Notes under the pieces: generated by a model | Databases searched by the model: none | The model's input: only the letters and a program-made list of their open reading frames with translations | What the model was told of the DNA's origin: nothing | Shown: positions 35,504 to 49,253 of the stretch, in pieces | Layout: each line of letters begins with the position of its first letter | Position numbering within the stretch: position 1 is the stretch's first letter | From: Umbilicaria muhlenbergii | Lineage: Eukaryota > Ascomycota > Lecanoromycetes > Umbilicariales > Umbilicariaceae | Direction: 5' to 3' | Assembly (NCBI GenBank): GCA_000611775.1 | Contig: KK106982.1 | Location: 2,661,992 to 2,725,991, forward strand | Length of the DNA: 64,000 nt | Program-made: the position numbers and the translations under genes

Positions 35504-36381
35504 ATGAGGTCATTCAGATTCACTTTGTCAAGCATCATGAATGACTTCATGCAGGTCATAAGGTCAGAGTTTTCACTGTCAACAACCTTCACAACTTCAA
35601 CCCTCTCACCCTCATCAGGTAGGTTCATGATAATGATTCTTGTGATGCACTCTTGCAGTGTTTGCCCCTGTGATGCTTGCCTTCATGGTGCTTTTTCACT
35701 AACAGTGATACAGCTCATCATGTTTCACATCAGTCATACAGTCAATGTTCTCAGGCAAATCATTTATGATTCTTGTTTGTTTCCTCTGTTTGTGCAGGCT
35801 GATGATGAGGCCTCATGCAATCATACCTTCCATGAGGTCACCCTTCACAGGGAGTCTCAGCTTCATGATTATGTTGTTTCACAACAGCTCATTCAGCTCA
35901 CTGATTATGAGCAAGATCATGAGGTGATCTGTAAGTGATCTTCATGACTGCTCTTCATGAGAACACTTCGTGACTGATCTTCATGATAATAATCATGAAG
36001 ACTGAGGACATCCCTTCTCAGGCTTGTGAGTCATGTGTTGCTGTCACTGCAGGTCACAGCCTCAATCATTTTAAGGATTGTTTTCTCTCCCCTCATGTCA
36101 TCAAGTGCGCAGAGTGCCTTCAGCACATCAGCAAAGTCTGCATCTTCCTGTGTATGACTTTATGATATGTTTTCATGAGATGCTTTTGTTAACTGTTTGC
36201 AGCTTCATCTTCATCACCTTCAGCTTCATCATCTCTCTCATGAGAACTGAGTTCACCTTCACTCTTGCCTCTGCCCCTGGCCAACCCTGACCCTGAGGGT
36301 TGCAAGGAGGCGCGCAAGGCGTGTAAGCAGAAGAAATGTCAAGTGAGCAAGGCTCACAAAGCTGCTGCAGCTGCTGCCTAG
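35504..36381 (+). other. Antisense Cys-rich ORF region next to the 3' LTR of the inner Gypsy element
   Basis: On the strand opposite to pol, between integrase and the polypurine tract, lie open stretches (35504-35938, 36078-36290) and a basic, Ala-rich end at 36381. CxxC pairs (CPCDAC, KCAEC) and a Cys/Lys-rich tail hint at a former zinc-binding protein. It occupies the same slot as 29021-29269 in the outer element. It is fossil and broken; no function is claimed. Confidence 0.4.
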
Positions 36382-39300
36382 GCTTGATGCCTCTGTGAAG
36401 GTGAAGACTCATGAGCTTCACTGAAGGAAAATATCACTGTGACAAACTGATGATGATTGAGATGTTTAAACTCTTTCAGAGGTAAATATCAGCTCCTGTG
36501 AGGATTACTCTTCACAGGACTTTAGCTCTGAGTCAGACCTCTTCACAGTGCTAAGGATTAATAAGTCTCAACAGGCTGAAGTCAGCATGACTCATTCCTT
36601 CATGAACCTTCAAGCTCTGTGAAGTGATTTCACTTTCAATCCTTCAGTAGCTTAGTGCTCTGATGAGCAGAAGAGACCTTAACCCTTTGCTCAGTTCCCT
36701 CATGAATATGTAATGACATTGATTATGACTCATGAAGTCTCAAGAAAGTCCTCATGAAACTTCTTAATTAATTTCTTGAAGTTGCAGGTGTTATCTGCAG
36801 ATTCTTAAGTAATCTCTGAGAATTCCTTTCACACAATGCAGTATTATAAAACAGGTTTATCTTCAGAGCTGATCACAATTCATGAGGTTGTTATAATCTT
36901 AACTTCTCACTCCCTTTCAGCTGAGTCCTTCATGAGGTGAAGTGATTCAAGCTCTGATGTATCCTCATCTGCCTGCAGTTTATGATCATGAAGCAGGCTA
37001 ACATGAAACACATCATGAATGTGAAGTTCCTCTGATAATTTCAGTTGATAAGCAACATTCTCAATCTTCTTTACAATCTGAAAGAGTTCATAATGCTGTC
37101 AATTCAGCTTTCATGAGAATCACTTCAAGGTTATGTTCTTGACCTTTAATCAGATTAACTGTTCAACTTTATAAGTCACATCAAGGTGAGATTGATTGTA
37201 GTGTTTAGCTTGATACTCTTGAGACTTCACAAGAGCTCTGTGAACTTTTATCTGAATCTTGCAAAGATGCTTCACAAGCTGCTCAGCTTCAGTGATAATT
37301 CTCTTAACTGCAGAGTACTTCATGAGTTCCTTCACAGTGAGCATATCTGATCTAAGTATGAAGTCATAGATGACCTCAAATGATGCTTTTTCAGTAGAAG
37401 AGTGTAAGCTCATGTTGTATGTGAACTCAATTAATGTTAAAAGTGAGGCTCAATTGTCCTGTTGATAGTTGACATAACTTCACAGGTACTGTTTCAGCAT
37501 GTTATTTTACTGTTCAGTCTGCTCATCAGTTTGCAGATGAAAGGCAGTGCTCAATCAGTGATCAATCTTCAACATGAACATCAAGTTGACTCAGAGTCAT
37601 GAGGTAAAAACAGATCTGTGATCTGAAATTAAAGCTTGAGTGACTTCATGCAGTTTAACAATCTCTCTCATAAAGGCCTTCATGAGTTGATCAGCAGTTC
37701 AGTCCTTCCTGGCTGAAATATAATGTGTCATCTTTGAGAATTTACACATCATCATCAGTATGACATCATACACACCCTCATAAGCATGACTCTCTGAAAG
37801 GTCAGTTATGAAGTTTAAAGTGAATACATCTCAAGGTAACTTCAGGATAAGTATGAGCTGTAATAATTCAAGTTATCTTTCATGAATGACTCTGACTCCC
37901 TGGCAGACAAGACAAGAATTGCAGTATTTCTGAATTTGCTTCTGCATGTTCAGCCAGTAGTACTTTGCACATATTAGAGCAAAGGTTTTCTCTGTCATGA
38001 GGTGACTCATAAGTGACTCATCATGATGCTTCTTAATAATCCCAAGTCATAATGACTCTGCATGAGGTATATAAAGCACTGAGTTAAAGTATAAAAGGTC
38101 ATCTCTTCATGATCAGAGTGAGTGAGAACCTGACATTCTTAAATTGACTTCATGAGCAGTGATCTGTTTCAGCATATGCTTCATGAGGGGATCAATCTGC
38201 AAGAATTCAGGTAACATTTCAATGAGAGAGGTGTCAATCTCTTCATAAGATCCTTCATTTAAAACAGCCTCAGAGGCCTGTTTCTGTTGATTTCACTGCC
38301 AGGGACTCATTGTGCCTGCAATTAATACCTCATGAAGATGTACCTCCTGAGTCAATAAGTCATCTCTAAGCTCAACTGAAATTAAAGTTACTGTCAGGAA
38401 CAGCACTTGTTGCAACATTAAAGCATCTTCAGTCTGATCCTCTTGTTCTGCTTCATGTTGATGATCAGGTCTCCGTGAAGGGCTGTCAACAGAATTCAGA
38501 TTTCCCTTTCAGTAGATGATAACAAAATCATAAGCTGATAAAGTCAACACTCATTGAACCTGTCTTCATGAGAGCTTATGAGTAGTCATAAAGCTTTGCA
38601 AGCTCAAATGATCTGATAGCACCTCAACTGAATGAGTGAATCCTTTTAAATAATGCTGTCAATGATGAAAACTATAAACTATCATGAGCAGATCTACATC
38701 ATGAGTTTCATACTTTCATTTCATGAGTATCATCTTTCATGAGAAATAGGCTGTAACTCTTCACTCATCAAAGTGTTTTTGTGAGAGAATGCCTGAGATC
38801 ACATACCCTGAGGCATTCATTTCAAGCTGTATTAATAATGTGATGTTGAAATGCTGCAGGAACAGAGCAGTAGTGAAAGCCTGCACAAGAATTTTAAAGG
38901 CAGTCTGTGCCTTCAAAGACAGGAAGCCTGCCCTTCATGAGATCAACTTCTTGTTTGATTTTGCATTAAACTCTTTAATGATCTCTGTGAGAGGTGCAGT
39001 GATACATGAGAAGCCCTGTATGAACCTCTGATAAAAGTTCATGAAGCTCAGAAATGTTTACACTTCATGCACACTTTCTGACTCTGAACAGTTGACAATG
39101 ATGAATATGTGATTCATCTTCATTTCAACCCAAATATCTGTGATAACATATCTCAAGAAGGGAACAAACTTCACATTAAAAAAACATTTAAAAAGCTTTG
39201 TGAACAACTCTGTCATGAGCAGAGCTTTCAAGACAATTTGAACATGCTGTTCATGCTGACTCTCTTCTGTTGAGTAAATCAGTATATCATTCAGGAATAC

Positions 39301-41509
39301 AATCATGAAGATGTTTAAATGTTCATGAAGGACTTCATGAATATAAGACTGAAAACTCATGAGAGCATTGATAAACTCAAAAGACATAATCAAGTATTCA
39401 TACAGCCTGTACCTAGTATGAAAGGCTGTCTTCCACTCATCACCCTCATGTATGCAGATGTGATAGTAAGCATTTTTAACATCAATCTTCATAAAGATCT
39501 GAGCGTCACAGACATGATTCATGATCTCATCAATCAATGATAGAGGGTACTGATTCTTTTAAGTAATAGCATTTAACTCTTGATAGTTCATGCAGAGCTG
39601 CAAGCCTTCATCATTCTTAAATGCAAAGAGCACTGACACTTTCATGAAAGATCATGATGGTTGAATAAACTCATTCATGAGGTTGATGTTTAAATACTCC
39701 TGTAGTACAGTCAACTCCTTCATGAAAAGATTGTACATAGAGTCAAAAGATGATGTTGTCTCCTTCAGCAGGTCAATTGAGTGGTCTTCTTTGTGATGAG
39801 AAGGCAGAGTTTTCACCTGAGTTTCTGAAAAGACCTTCATGAGGCTCTTGTAGGCTTCAGGAATCAGGTTCATGAAGTTTTTCAATTCATCAAGATTTAT
39901 CACCTGCAATCTCTGCATCATGTAGTTCACCTTAAAGTCTCTGAGTTTTCTCACAAGGCCTTTTATGATGATCTCTTTCAGTAATGAAGTCATTAAAAAG
40001 TTCTCTGCATCTGACCTTCACTGTACTGTAAGATTAATGAAGTCAACCTTCAGATTATTCTGTTGTAATCATGATAATTCTAAGATTACTGACATCTTTA
40101 AGTCAGCAGAGGTAAAAGGTTCATAAGTTTGTTTTCAGACTTTGAAAGAGTCCTGAACCTTTATCACTTCATGATAAACAGAATAAGTCTGCAAGGTATC
40201 TCCTTCAGCATGATGAAGCAGTAACATCTTAAAGACTGAAGATAAACCCTCTGCAATATCCTTGTGAAGGAGATTGAGGTCATTAACACTGTCAAGAACA
40301 GCTGAAAGTGATCTTTCTGCAAGATGTACTGTGAGTCATAATCATGTCTCTGTCATAAAGAATGCACCCTTCTCTGATTTTAACTTCATGATGATCTTCA
40401 TGATAGCCTCAGAGGCTGCTGTGACATGATTATTGTTGTTAACTGAACTGGTTGACAGAGTCCTGCTCACAGTGTTGTTTGACTTCTTCTTAAGACAGTT
40501 CAGTTCTTTATGTCTGCACTTGTCACAGTAGTTGCAGTCTCCGTCAAAGAATGCTCCTCATGAGGGTTTCAGATTGTGTGATGTAGTGATGATGAATATT
40601 GTAGGTTTGTGATTCTTCTGCTTCACAGTGTTCACAGAAGTGCTTCTGCTGAAGTCACTATTCATGATTATTGCCTGTGAGTGAGTTTCAGTCTTGATGC
40701 TGGGATGAAGTTTCTTCATGAGTGTAATCAAATCTTCATGAGAGTTTGAAAACACAGAGTGTCCGTGAATCTTTTGCTTCATGATGTGATTCAGGCCCTT
40801 GAAGAAGATCATTAACTGAATTTAATGATAATTCTTCACTTCATTTCTTATTTAAATCAGAAGTTCATCTGACCTGTGAAGATACTCATCATCAGATTCA
40901 CTGCTTAACTTGTGGCAATTCATTTAATTCATTCATGCATTATACATCTGATTATCATGATCTCTTAAAAGAGACTTTAAAAAGTCCTTCTGATTTTCTC
41001 AGGTATCTTTCAAGCTCTTTTCTTCATGATGTGTGACTCATCACTCTGTAATTTTATAGTTCAGATATTGATCTGACTCTTCAAGGCAGAGCTCCACGGG
41101 AAGGTGCTCAATTTGATGTATATACTGCTGAAAGTGAGGGTAGTCCTTCATACGGTAGAGGTTTTCATCTTTGACTCACTTTTCATAGCAGGCGTGTTTC
41201 AGAGTTGAAGATAAATCTGATGTAAATCATATATGAGATTTAAGCTCAAACTGCCTAGTATGTTCCTTCTCACTCATGAGTTGAATCTTCACAAGTTGAA
41301 TTTTGGTATTCATCATGATGAACTCCTCAGAGAATGTAGGAGTGACGTGTTGTGACTGAGAGTTAAAAATGATAAAATCATCATTAACTGTTGCTTGTGA
41401 AGTTTCTGAAGTGATTTGTGAAACTGCTGTGAAGGCTGATTGAGGAGCTCATGAGCTTTTAATCATTCTTGTCAGACAGCATCCTTACAATGAATTGAAG
41501 CAATAAAAC

Positions 41510-41964
41510 TGTAAGTGTACTACTGTGAGGTAATATTTTAACTAAGGAATTATGAAGCTATGTGACAATAGTGACTTAAGCTTATAGTTGATGGTTTGCA
41601 ATAGTATGATATTGCTAATAGGTAGAGAATTATTGTTAAGAAAGAAAGTGAGACATGCTTTGATCTCATAATTTATCTCTTCTGAAGTTAACCTGCCTGA
41701 GGAAGATCTCATGAAGCAGTCACCTCAGTGAAACTGTCTTCACAAGGTGTTCATTGCTGAATCACACCTCTGTGAGATGTCATCAATGATGTTAACTCCT
41801 TTAACCACTTTCATGAAGTGCTGAGAGTGATGTCTATTGACTGAGCTCCCTCATGAGGTTGATTAATTAATGAAAGTTAACTTCACAAGGCTGTGCTGTT
41901 GTTAAGCATAATCTTTCTTATTCTGAACTAGCACCTGATGAGTTCTGTACACTGAATGCTCACA
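41510..41964 (-). repeat. 5' LTR of inner Gypsy element
   Basis: It is 455 bp, followed on the right by the target duplication CTCAT. Confidence 0.85.
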
Positions 41965-42384
41965 CTCATTCAATGTCATTGAGTATCAGAACTCATTATA
42001 TAAACTTCTTTTTTTTTATTCATTCTCTGCTGAACTCACGCATCTCATATGCTCATTCAAGCATGAAGAAAGAACTGTTTCATCTTGTTACAACATCTTC
42101 AATTAAGCTCTTCTGCAAATGAGGGGATGTATTAATCTGAGTGACTTTATATCTCTCAAGTCATTGTGATGATGAGTTGACTGCAATGACTAATGCACGG
42201 ACCTGAACGCAAAGTTAATTGATCATTATAATATATCATTAGAAAGATTAAAACCTTTTGAAATGTAAAATTAAAGTCTTTATCCTTCTCATGCACCTCT
42301 TTTAATTGACTCAGTGTTTTGACATTTCACTTCTTTGTAGGATTGTCATTGTTTGCTGACACTTTAAGTGAGTGTAGTAGTGCG

Positions 42385-43533
42385 TTGACTTTGATGATAA
42401 TCCTTCACTTCATTTCTTATTTAAGTCAGAAGTTCATCTGACCTGTGAAGGTACTCATCATCAGATTCACTGCTTAACTTGTGACAATTCATTTAATTCA
42501 TTCATGTGTTATACACCTGATTATCATGATTTTTTAAAAGAGACTTTAAAAAGTTCTTCTGACTTTCTCAGATATCTTTCAAGCTCTTTTCTTCATGATG
42601 TGTGACTCATCACTCTGCAATTTTGTAGTTCAGATATCAATCTGACTCTTCAAGGCAGAGCTTCACGGGAAGGTGCTCAATTTAATGTACATACTGTTAA
42701 AAGTGAGGGTAGTCCTTCATACAGTAGAGGTCTTCATCTTTGACTCACTTTTCATAGCAGGCGCATTTCAGAGTTGAAGATAAATCTGATGTAAATCATC
42801 TGTGAGTTTTAAGCTCAGCCTGCCTAGTACGTTCCTTCTCACTCATGAGTTGAATCTTCACAAGTTGAATTTTGGTATTCATCATGATGAACTCCTCAGA
42901 GAATGTAGAAGTGATGTGTCATGACTGAGAATCAAGAATGATAAAATCATCATTAACTGTTGCTTGTGAAGTTTCTGAAGTGATTTGTGAAACTGTTGTG
43001 AAGGCTGATTGAGGAGTTTATGAGTTTTCAATCATTCTTGCCAGACAGCATCCTTACAATGAATTGAAGCAATAAAACTGTAAGCGTACTACTGTGAGGT
43101 AATATCTTAACTAAGGAATTATGAAGCTATGTGACAATAATGACTTAAGCTTATAGTTGGTGGTTCACAATAGTATGATATTGCTAGTAGGTAGAGAATT
43201 ATTGTTAAGAAAGAAAGTGAGACATGTTTTGACCTCATAATATATCTCTTCTGAAGTTAACCTGCCTGAGGAAAATCTCATGAAGCAGTCACCTCAGTGA
43301 AGCTGCCTTCATGAGGTGTTCATTGCTGAATCACACCTTCATGAGGTGTCACCAATGATGTTAACTTCTTTAATCACTTTCATGAAGTGCTGAGAGTGAT
43401 GTTTATTGGCTGAGCTCCCTCATGAGGTTGATTCACTAGTGAAAGTTATCTTCACAAGGCTGTGCTGTTGTTAAATATAATTTTTCTTATTCTGAACTAG
43501 CACCTGATGAGTTTTGTATATTACATGCTCACA
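42385..43533 (-). mobile_element. Truncated second copy of the inner Gypsy family (LTR plus gag end)
   Basis: This fossil fragment has a 455-bp LTR (43079-43533) and about 0.7 kb of adjoining gag region, paralleling 40.8-41.96 kb. It is cut off near 42385. Confidence 0.75.
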
Positions 43534-43944
43534 ATGTATCCTCACCTGCCTGCAGTTTATGGTTGTGAAGCAGGTTAACATGAAACACATCATGAATATA
43601 AAGTTTCTTCAGTAGTTTCAGCTGATAAGCAACATTCTTAATCTTCTTTATAATCTGAAAGGGTTCATAACACTGTTAATTCAGCTTTCATGAGAATCAC
43701 TTCAGGGTTATGTTCTTAACCTTTAATCAAATTAATTGTTCAACTTTATAAGTCACATCAAGGTGAAACTGATTGTAATGCCTGACTTGATACTCTTGAG
43801 ACTTCACAAGAGCTCTGCAGACTTTTATTTAAATCTTATGAAGGCACTTCACAAGCTGCTCAGCTTCAGTGGTAGTTCTCTTAACTGCAAAGTACTTCAT
43901 GAGTTTCTCTGTGATGAGCATATCTGATCTAGGTATGAAGTCAT
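43534..43944 (-). mobile_element. Fragment of the inner Gypsy family (integrase end)
   Basis: This is a fossil fragment of about 0.4 kb that parallels 36957-37350 of the inner element. It directly abuts the LTR at 43533, so the truncated copy seems to have landed in it. Confidence 0.7.
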
Positions 43945-45032
43945 TGTTAAAAGCATGATAAGATTAAGCAACTTACATTAACTTCTGATTAAGCTTAGCG
44001 CGTTCAGCTAATTCTGCAACACTCACATATGTAGTTTTGCTCATCACTTAATGACTCTTTAAAATTGAAAGACATGTGTCATGCAGTTGACAGTATTCAT
44101 GTCTTCATTTCAATGAATCTTTCATTTTCATAGCAGTGATGTCAGCTTCATGCACAGTGTTTCATTGTTCAAGGCATTGTCAGCTGTGATAGCAAGGAGC
44201 TTATTCAGAAGCTCATAATTATCAAGCACATTCATTATCATCTTTGTCATATTCTTCCCTGTATGCTTGCTGTGAAGAGAAGAGAACTCAAGAAGAACCT
44301 CATGATAATCTCAGTTATCATTTATGAAGTAATCAGTGATGCTAAGGAATGCAAGGTTATTTGAACTTGTTCAATAATCAAGTGTTAAAGAAACTTTCAT
44401 CCTTGATCTTAATTTTATTAACACAGTTTATTTAAGTTCCTTTGCTCACTTCTTGACAAGGTGAGAGAACTTGGTTTAATGAGAAGCCTCAACATCAAGT
44501 TGAAGAAAATCAAGCAAGTGTAAAAATGAGGGATGTTCAACTGAGCAGAAAGACATGTTGAAGTCAAGAATTATTTAAATAAGTTGATTCTCAAAGGCTT
44601 CTTGTGTAAATCTGCTAAACGCAGGCTTAGTGAGTACAGAGTTGATGAACTGAAGTCATATCATTAGAATAGATCATTATAACAGAGGTTTAAAGAAGTC
44701 AGTACCTTTTGCAATAACTGAGGAAGAATCATCTGCCCTGTTTGATTCACCTCACAATTTTTGATGTTGATATGCTTTGTCATATCATTGCTCCCTGCAT
44801 TATTAAGATTAAGATGTTTCAGAACTTTCTCATAAAGTTTACAGATAACAGCAGGCTTCTCAGTTTTAATTTCAGCAGCCTCATGATATGATGCTCACAG
44901 CAGAGCCTTTCACTTTATATTATCTTAAAGAATAAGCCTGTGTCTTATCACCTTCTTGAGTGTATCCTGACCTCATTTCATTCTCTCTCACCACTCTTTG
45001 AATTCATCATGAAACTCAGAGGTTCAGAGAAT
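43945..45032 (-). mobile_element. hAT transposase remnant
   Basis: Read on the minus strand, the right part (44.7-45.0 kb) holds a BED-type zinc finger: VICKL.EKVLKHLNLNNAGS followed by NDMTKHINIKNCE. Near 44.2 kb lies the hAT core FSSLHSKHTGKN and LLAITADNALNNETL. Several positions where Trp is expected read TGA. It is a plain class II transposon relic, truncated at both sides by the Gypsy fragment and the tandem-array element. Confidence 0.7.
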
Positions 45033-45034
45033 TA

Positions 45035-48000
45035 ACCTTAATTCTCACCCTGTACTCAGGTGGGTACAGTAAGGCTGACAGAGTATATTGTATCACAGTC
45101 TCAGTACTTCTCAGCCATTTCAGCCTTACTGTACTCAACTCCCTGTAATTGCTTGTACCCAACCTTAACTTTTGACAGAGATGTTGAATAAAGAAGCTTG
45201 AAAGAAGAAAGTTATAAAGCAGTTTAAGTTCTTAAATATGCAGTTCTGCCTGTCTTTTTATCTTAAGAACTCAGAAAGTTATTAATTATGTAAATAAGTC
45301 TCAAGTTTTGATGTTCTGTCTTGATTTTCAGGGTCTTCTCACTATTCAGAGTCAGAACTTCGCACTTAAAGTCTTACAACACATAGAACTTTAACACCTC
45401 AGCAGTTATGACAAAATGTTATATGAGAGAATTGTAGAGATCAATAAACTGAGTAGTTCTTACACTGAAAGAATTGTCATAACTATAGAAGTCATTACTA
45501 ACCTTAATTCTCACCCTGTACCCAGGTGGGTACAGTAAGGCTGACAGAGTATATTATATCACAGTCTCAGTACTTCTCAGCCATTTCAGCCTTACTGTAC
45601 CCAACCCCCTGTAATTGCTTGTACCCAACCTTAACTGTTGACAGAGATGTTGAATAAAGAAGCTTGAAAGAAGAAAGTCATAAAGCAGTCTGAGTTCTTA
45701 AATATGCAGTTCTGCCTGTCTTTCTATCTTAAGAACTCAGAAAGTTATTAATTATGTAAATAAATCTCAAGTTTTGATGTTCTGTCTTGATTTTCAGGGT
45801 CTTCTCACTATTCAGAGTCAGAACTTCACACTTAAAGTCTTACAACACATAGAACTTTAACACCTCAGCAGTTATGACAAAATGTTATATGAGAGAATTG
45901 TAGAGATCAATAAACTGAGTAGTTCTTACACTGAAAGAATTGTCATAACTATAGAAGTCATTACTAACCTTAATTCTCACCCTGTACCCAGGTGGGTACA
46001 GTAAGGCTGACAGAGTATATTATATCACAGTCTCAGTACTTCTCAGCCATTTCAGCCTTACTGTACCCAACCCCCTGTAATTGCTTGTACCCAACCTTAA
46101 CTGTTGACAGAGATGTTGAATAAAGAAGCTTGAAAGAAGAAAGTTATAAAACAGTCTGAGTTCTTAAATATGCAGTTCTGCCTGTCTTTTTATCTTAAGA
46201 ACTCAGAAAGTTATTAATTATGTAAATAAATCTCAAGTTTTGATGTTCTGTCTTGATTTTCAGGGTCTTCTCACTATTCAGAGTCAGAACTTCACACTTA
46301 AAGTCTTACAACACATAGAACTTTAACACCTCAGCAGTTATGACAAAATGTTATATGAGAGAATTGTAGAGATCAATAAACTGAGTAGTTCTTACACTGA
46401 AAGAATTGTCATAACTATAGAAGTCATTACTAACCTTAATTCTCACCCTGTACCCAGGTGGGTACAGTAAGGCTGACAGAGTATATTAAATCACAGTCTC
46501 AGTACTTCTCAGCCATTTCAGCCTTACTGTACCCAACCCCCTGTAATTGCTTGTACCCAACCTTAACTGTTGACAGAGATGTTGAATAAAGAAGCTTGAA
46601 AGAAGAAAGTTATAAAGCAGTCTGAGTTCTTAAATATGCAGTTCTGCCTGTCTTTTTATCTTAAGAACTCAGAAAGTTATTAATTATGTAAATAAATCTC
46701 AAGTTTTGATGTTCTGTCTTGATTTTCAGGGTCTTCTCACTATTCAGAGTCAGAACTTCACACTTAAAGTCTTACAACACATAGAACTTTAACACCTCAG
46801 CAGTTATGACAAAATGTTATATGAGAGAATTGTAGAGATCAATAAACTGAGTAGTTCTTACACTGAAAGAATTGTCATAACTATAGAAGTCATTACTAAC
46901 CTTAATTCTCACCCTGTACCCAGGTGGGTACAGTAAGGCTGACAGAGTATATTATATCACAGTCTCAGTACTTCTCAGCCATTTCAGCCTTACTGTACCC
47001 AACCCCCTGTAATTGCTTGTACCCAACCTTAACTGTTGACAGAGATGTTGAATAAAGAAGCTTGAAAGAAGAAAGTTATAAAGCAGTCTGAGTTCTTAAA
47101 TATGCAGTTCTGCCTGTCTTTTTATCTTAAGAACTCAGAAAGTTATTAATTATGTAAATAAATCTCAAGTTTTGATGTTCTGTCTTGATTTTCAGGGTCT
47201 TCTCACTATTCAGAGTCAGAACTTCACACTTAAAGTCTTACAACACATAGAACTTTAACACCTCAGCAGTTATGACAAAATGTTATATGAGAGAATTGTA
47301 GAGATCAATAAACTGAGTAGTTCTTACACTGAAAGAATTGTCATAACTATAGAAGTCATTACTAACCTTAATTCTCACCCTGTACCCAGGTGGGTACAGT
47401 AAGGCTGACAGAGTATATTATATCACAGTCTCAGTACTTCTCAGCCATTTCAGCCTTACTGTACCCAACCCCCTGTAATTGCTTGTACCCAACCTTAACT
47501 GTTGACAGAGATGTTGAATAAAGAAGCTTGAAAGAAGAAAGTTATAAAGCAGTCTGAGTTCTTAAATATGCAGTTCTGCCTGTCTTTTTATCTTAAGAAC
47601 TCAGAAAGTTATTAATTATGTAAATAAATCTCAAGTTTTGATGTTCTGTCTTGATTTTCAGGGTCTTCTCACTATTCAGAGTCAGAACTTCACACTTAAA
47701 GTCTTACAACACATAGAACTTTAACACCTCAGCAGTTATGACAAAATGTTATATGAGAGAATTGTAGAGATCAATAAACTGAGTAGTTCTTACACTGAAA
47801 GAATTGTCATAACTATAGAAGTCATTACTAACCTTAATTCTCACCCTGTACCCAGGTGGGTACAGTAAGGCTGACAGAGTATATTATATCACAGTCTCAG
47901 TACTTCTCAGCCATTTCAGCCTTACTGTACCCAACCCCCTGTAATTGCTTGTACCCAACCTTAACTGTTGACAGAGATGTTGAATAAAGAAGCTTGAAAG

Positions 48001-48620
48001 AAGAAAGTTATAAAGCAGTCTGAGTTCTTAAATATGCAGTTCTGCCTGTCTTTTTATCTTAAGAACTCAGAAAGTTATTAATTATGTAAATAAATCTCAA
48101 GTTTTGATGTTCTGTCTTGATTTTCAGGGTCTTCTCACTATTCAGAGTCAGAACTTCACACTTAAAGTCTTACAACACATAGAACTTTAACACCTCAGCA
48201 GTTATGACAAAATGTTATATGAGAGAATTGTAGAGATCAATAAACTGAGTAGTTCTTACACTGAAAGAATTGTCATAACTATAGAAGTCATTACTAACCT
48301 TAATTCTCACCCTGTACCCAGGTGGGTACAGTAAGGCTGACAGAGTATATTATATCACAGTCTCAGTACTTCTCAGCCATTTCAGCCTTACTGTACCCAA
48401 CACAGGCAGAACTGCATATTTAAGAACTCAGACTGCTTTATAACTTTCTTCTTTCAAGCTTCTTTATTCAACATCTCTGTCAAAAGTTAAGGTTGGGTAC
48501 AAGCAATTACAGGGGGTTGAGTACAGTAAGGCTGAAATGGCTGAGAAGTACTGAAACTGTGATACAATATACTCTGTCAGCCTTACTGTACCCACCTGGG
48601 TACAGGGTGAGAATTAAGGT
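45035..48620. mobile_element. TA-flanked element with 219-bp inverted ends and a 7-copy 466-bp tandem array
   Basis: The left end (45035-45253) and right end (48402-48620) are inverted copies of 219 bp, ACCTTAATTCTCACCC ... GCAGTTCTGCCTGT. Both are flanked by TA (45033-34, 48621-22), suggesting a Tc1/mariner-type target. Copies of a 466-bp unit start at 45033, 45499, 45965, 46431, 46897, 47363 and 47829. An eighth, partial copy (48295-48401) runs into the inverted end. Internal units are nearly identical. Each unit has an internal hairpin (GGGTACAGTAAGGCTGA / TCAGCCTTACTGTACCC). No coding frame is seen. Confidence 0.85.
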
Positions 48621-49253
48621 TAGTAAGAAATATAATGAGAATAAGCAGAGCGTGGCAGAGTGTTCAGCTTTAAAGATTTCATCTTTCATCACATTCTTCA
48701 GTCTCTTATAATATTGTGCTGTCAAAGCAATATCATCTCAATTCATATGTGAGGTGAGTCTTTGAAAGTTTATCATGTACATAACAGCTGCTTCTTTCTG
48801 TTGAATGTTATAAATTTCTCACTTTGCTGTTCTTTCTTCATTCACTGTCTTGAACATTATTCTTATCTGTTTCTTGAACTTCTTTAACTCATGAAAGATC
48901 TCATTAGTTGAATCATCTCAATCTTCACTCTTATTGTCAAGGTAATCTCAGAGGATAGGTTCAAATCAGTTTAAAGCATTCAACCTCAGAAATGAGAAGG
49001 TGAACAACACTTTCTTTGATTTCAAAATAAATAAAGACTTGTTGAACTGCAGGTACATATCAAGCTGAGTGAAAAATAAATTTAACATTCTTCTCTCATC
49101 AAGAAACTTATCTGACAATAAAATCTTAACTCAGACTACTTTATCAGAAGAGTGTTCAGTGACTGATTCTTCTCTGTCAGAAGACTTGAACATCTTAAGA
49201 TTAATAAATCAATTCATTACATGACTGATACTCTGTAAATGTGATGCTCAAAG

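Larger units (their letters stand above)
34761..41964 (-). mobile_element. Inner Gypsy LTR retrotransposon, broken, end-to-end
   Basis: This is a fossil 7.2-kb minus-strand Gypsy element with a perfect 5-bp target duplication CTCAT (34756-34760 and 41965-41969). LTRs are both 455 bp (34761-35215 and 41510-41964, TGTAAG...CTCACA). A polypurine tract sits against the 3' LTR (C-run at 35218-35226 on the + strand). Gag with a CX2CX4HX4C zinc knuckle lies at about 40.5-41.5 kb, protease/RT at about 39-40 kb and integrase with its C-terminal region at about 37.0-38.6 kb. The LTRs differ at roughly a tenth of sites, nearly all transitions, so they cannot be used as a clock. It is broken many times over. 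Confidence 0.85.

Noticed and set aside
45035-48620. CRISPR-like regular repeat array
   Set aside because: The unit is 466 bp and contiguous with no unique spacers. It is a tandem duplication inside a transposon of a eukaryote.
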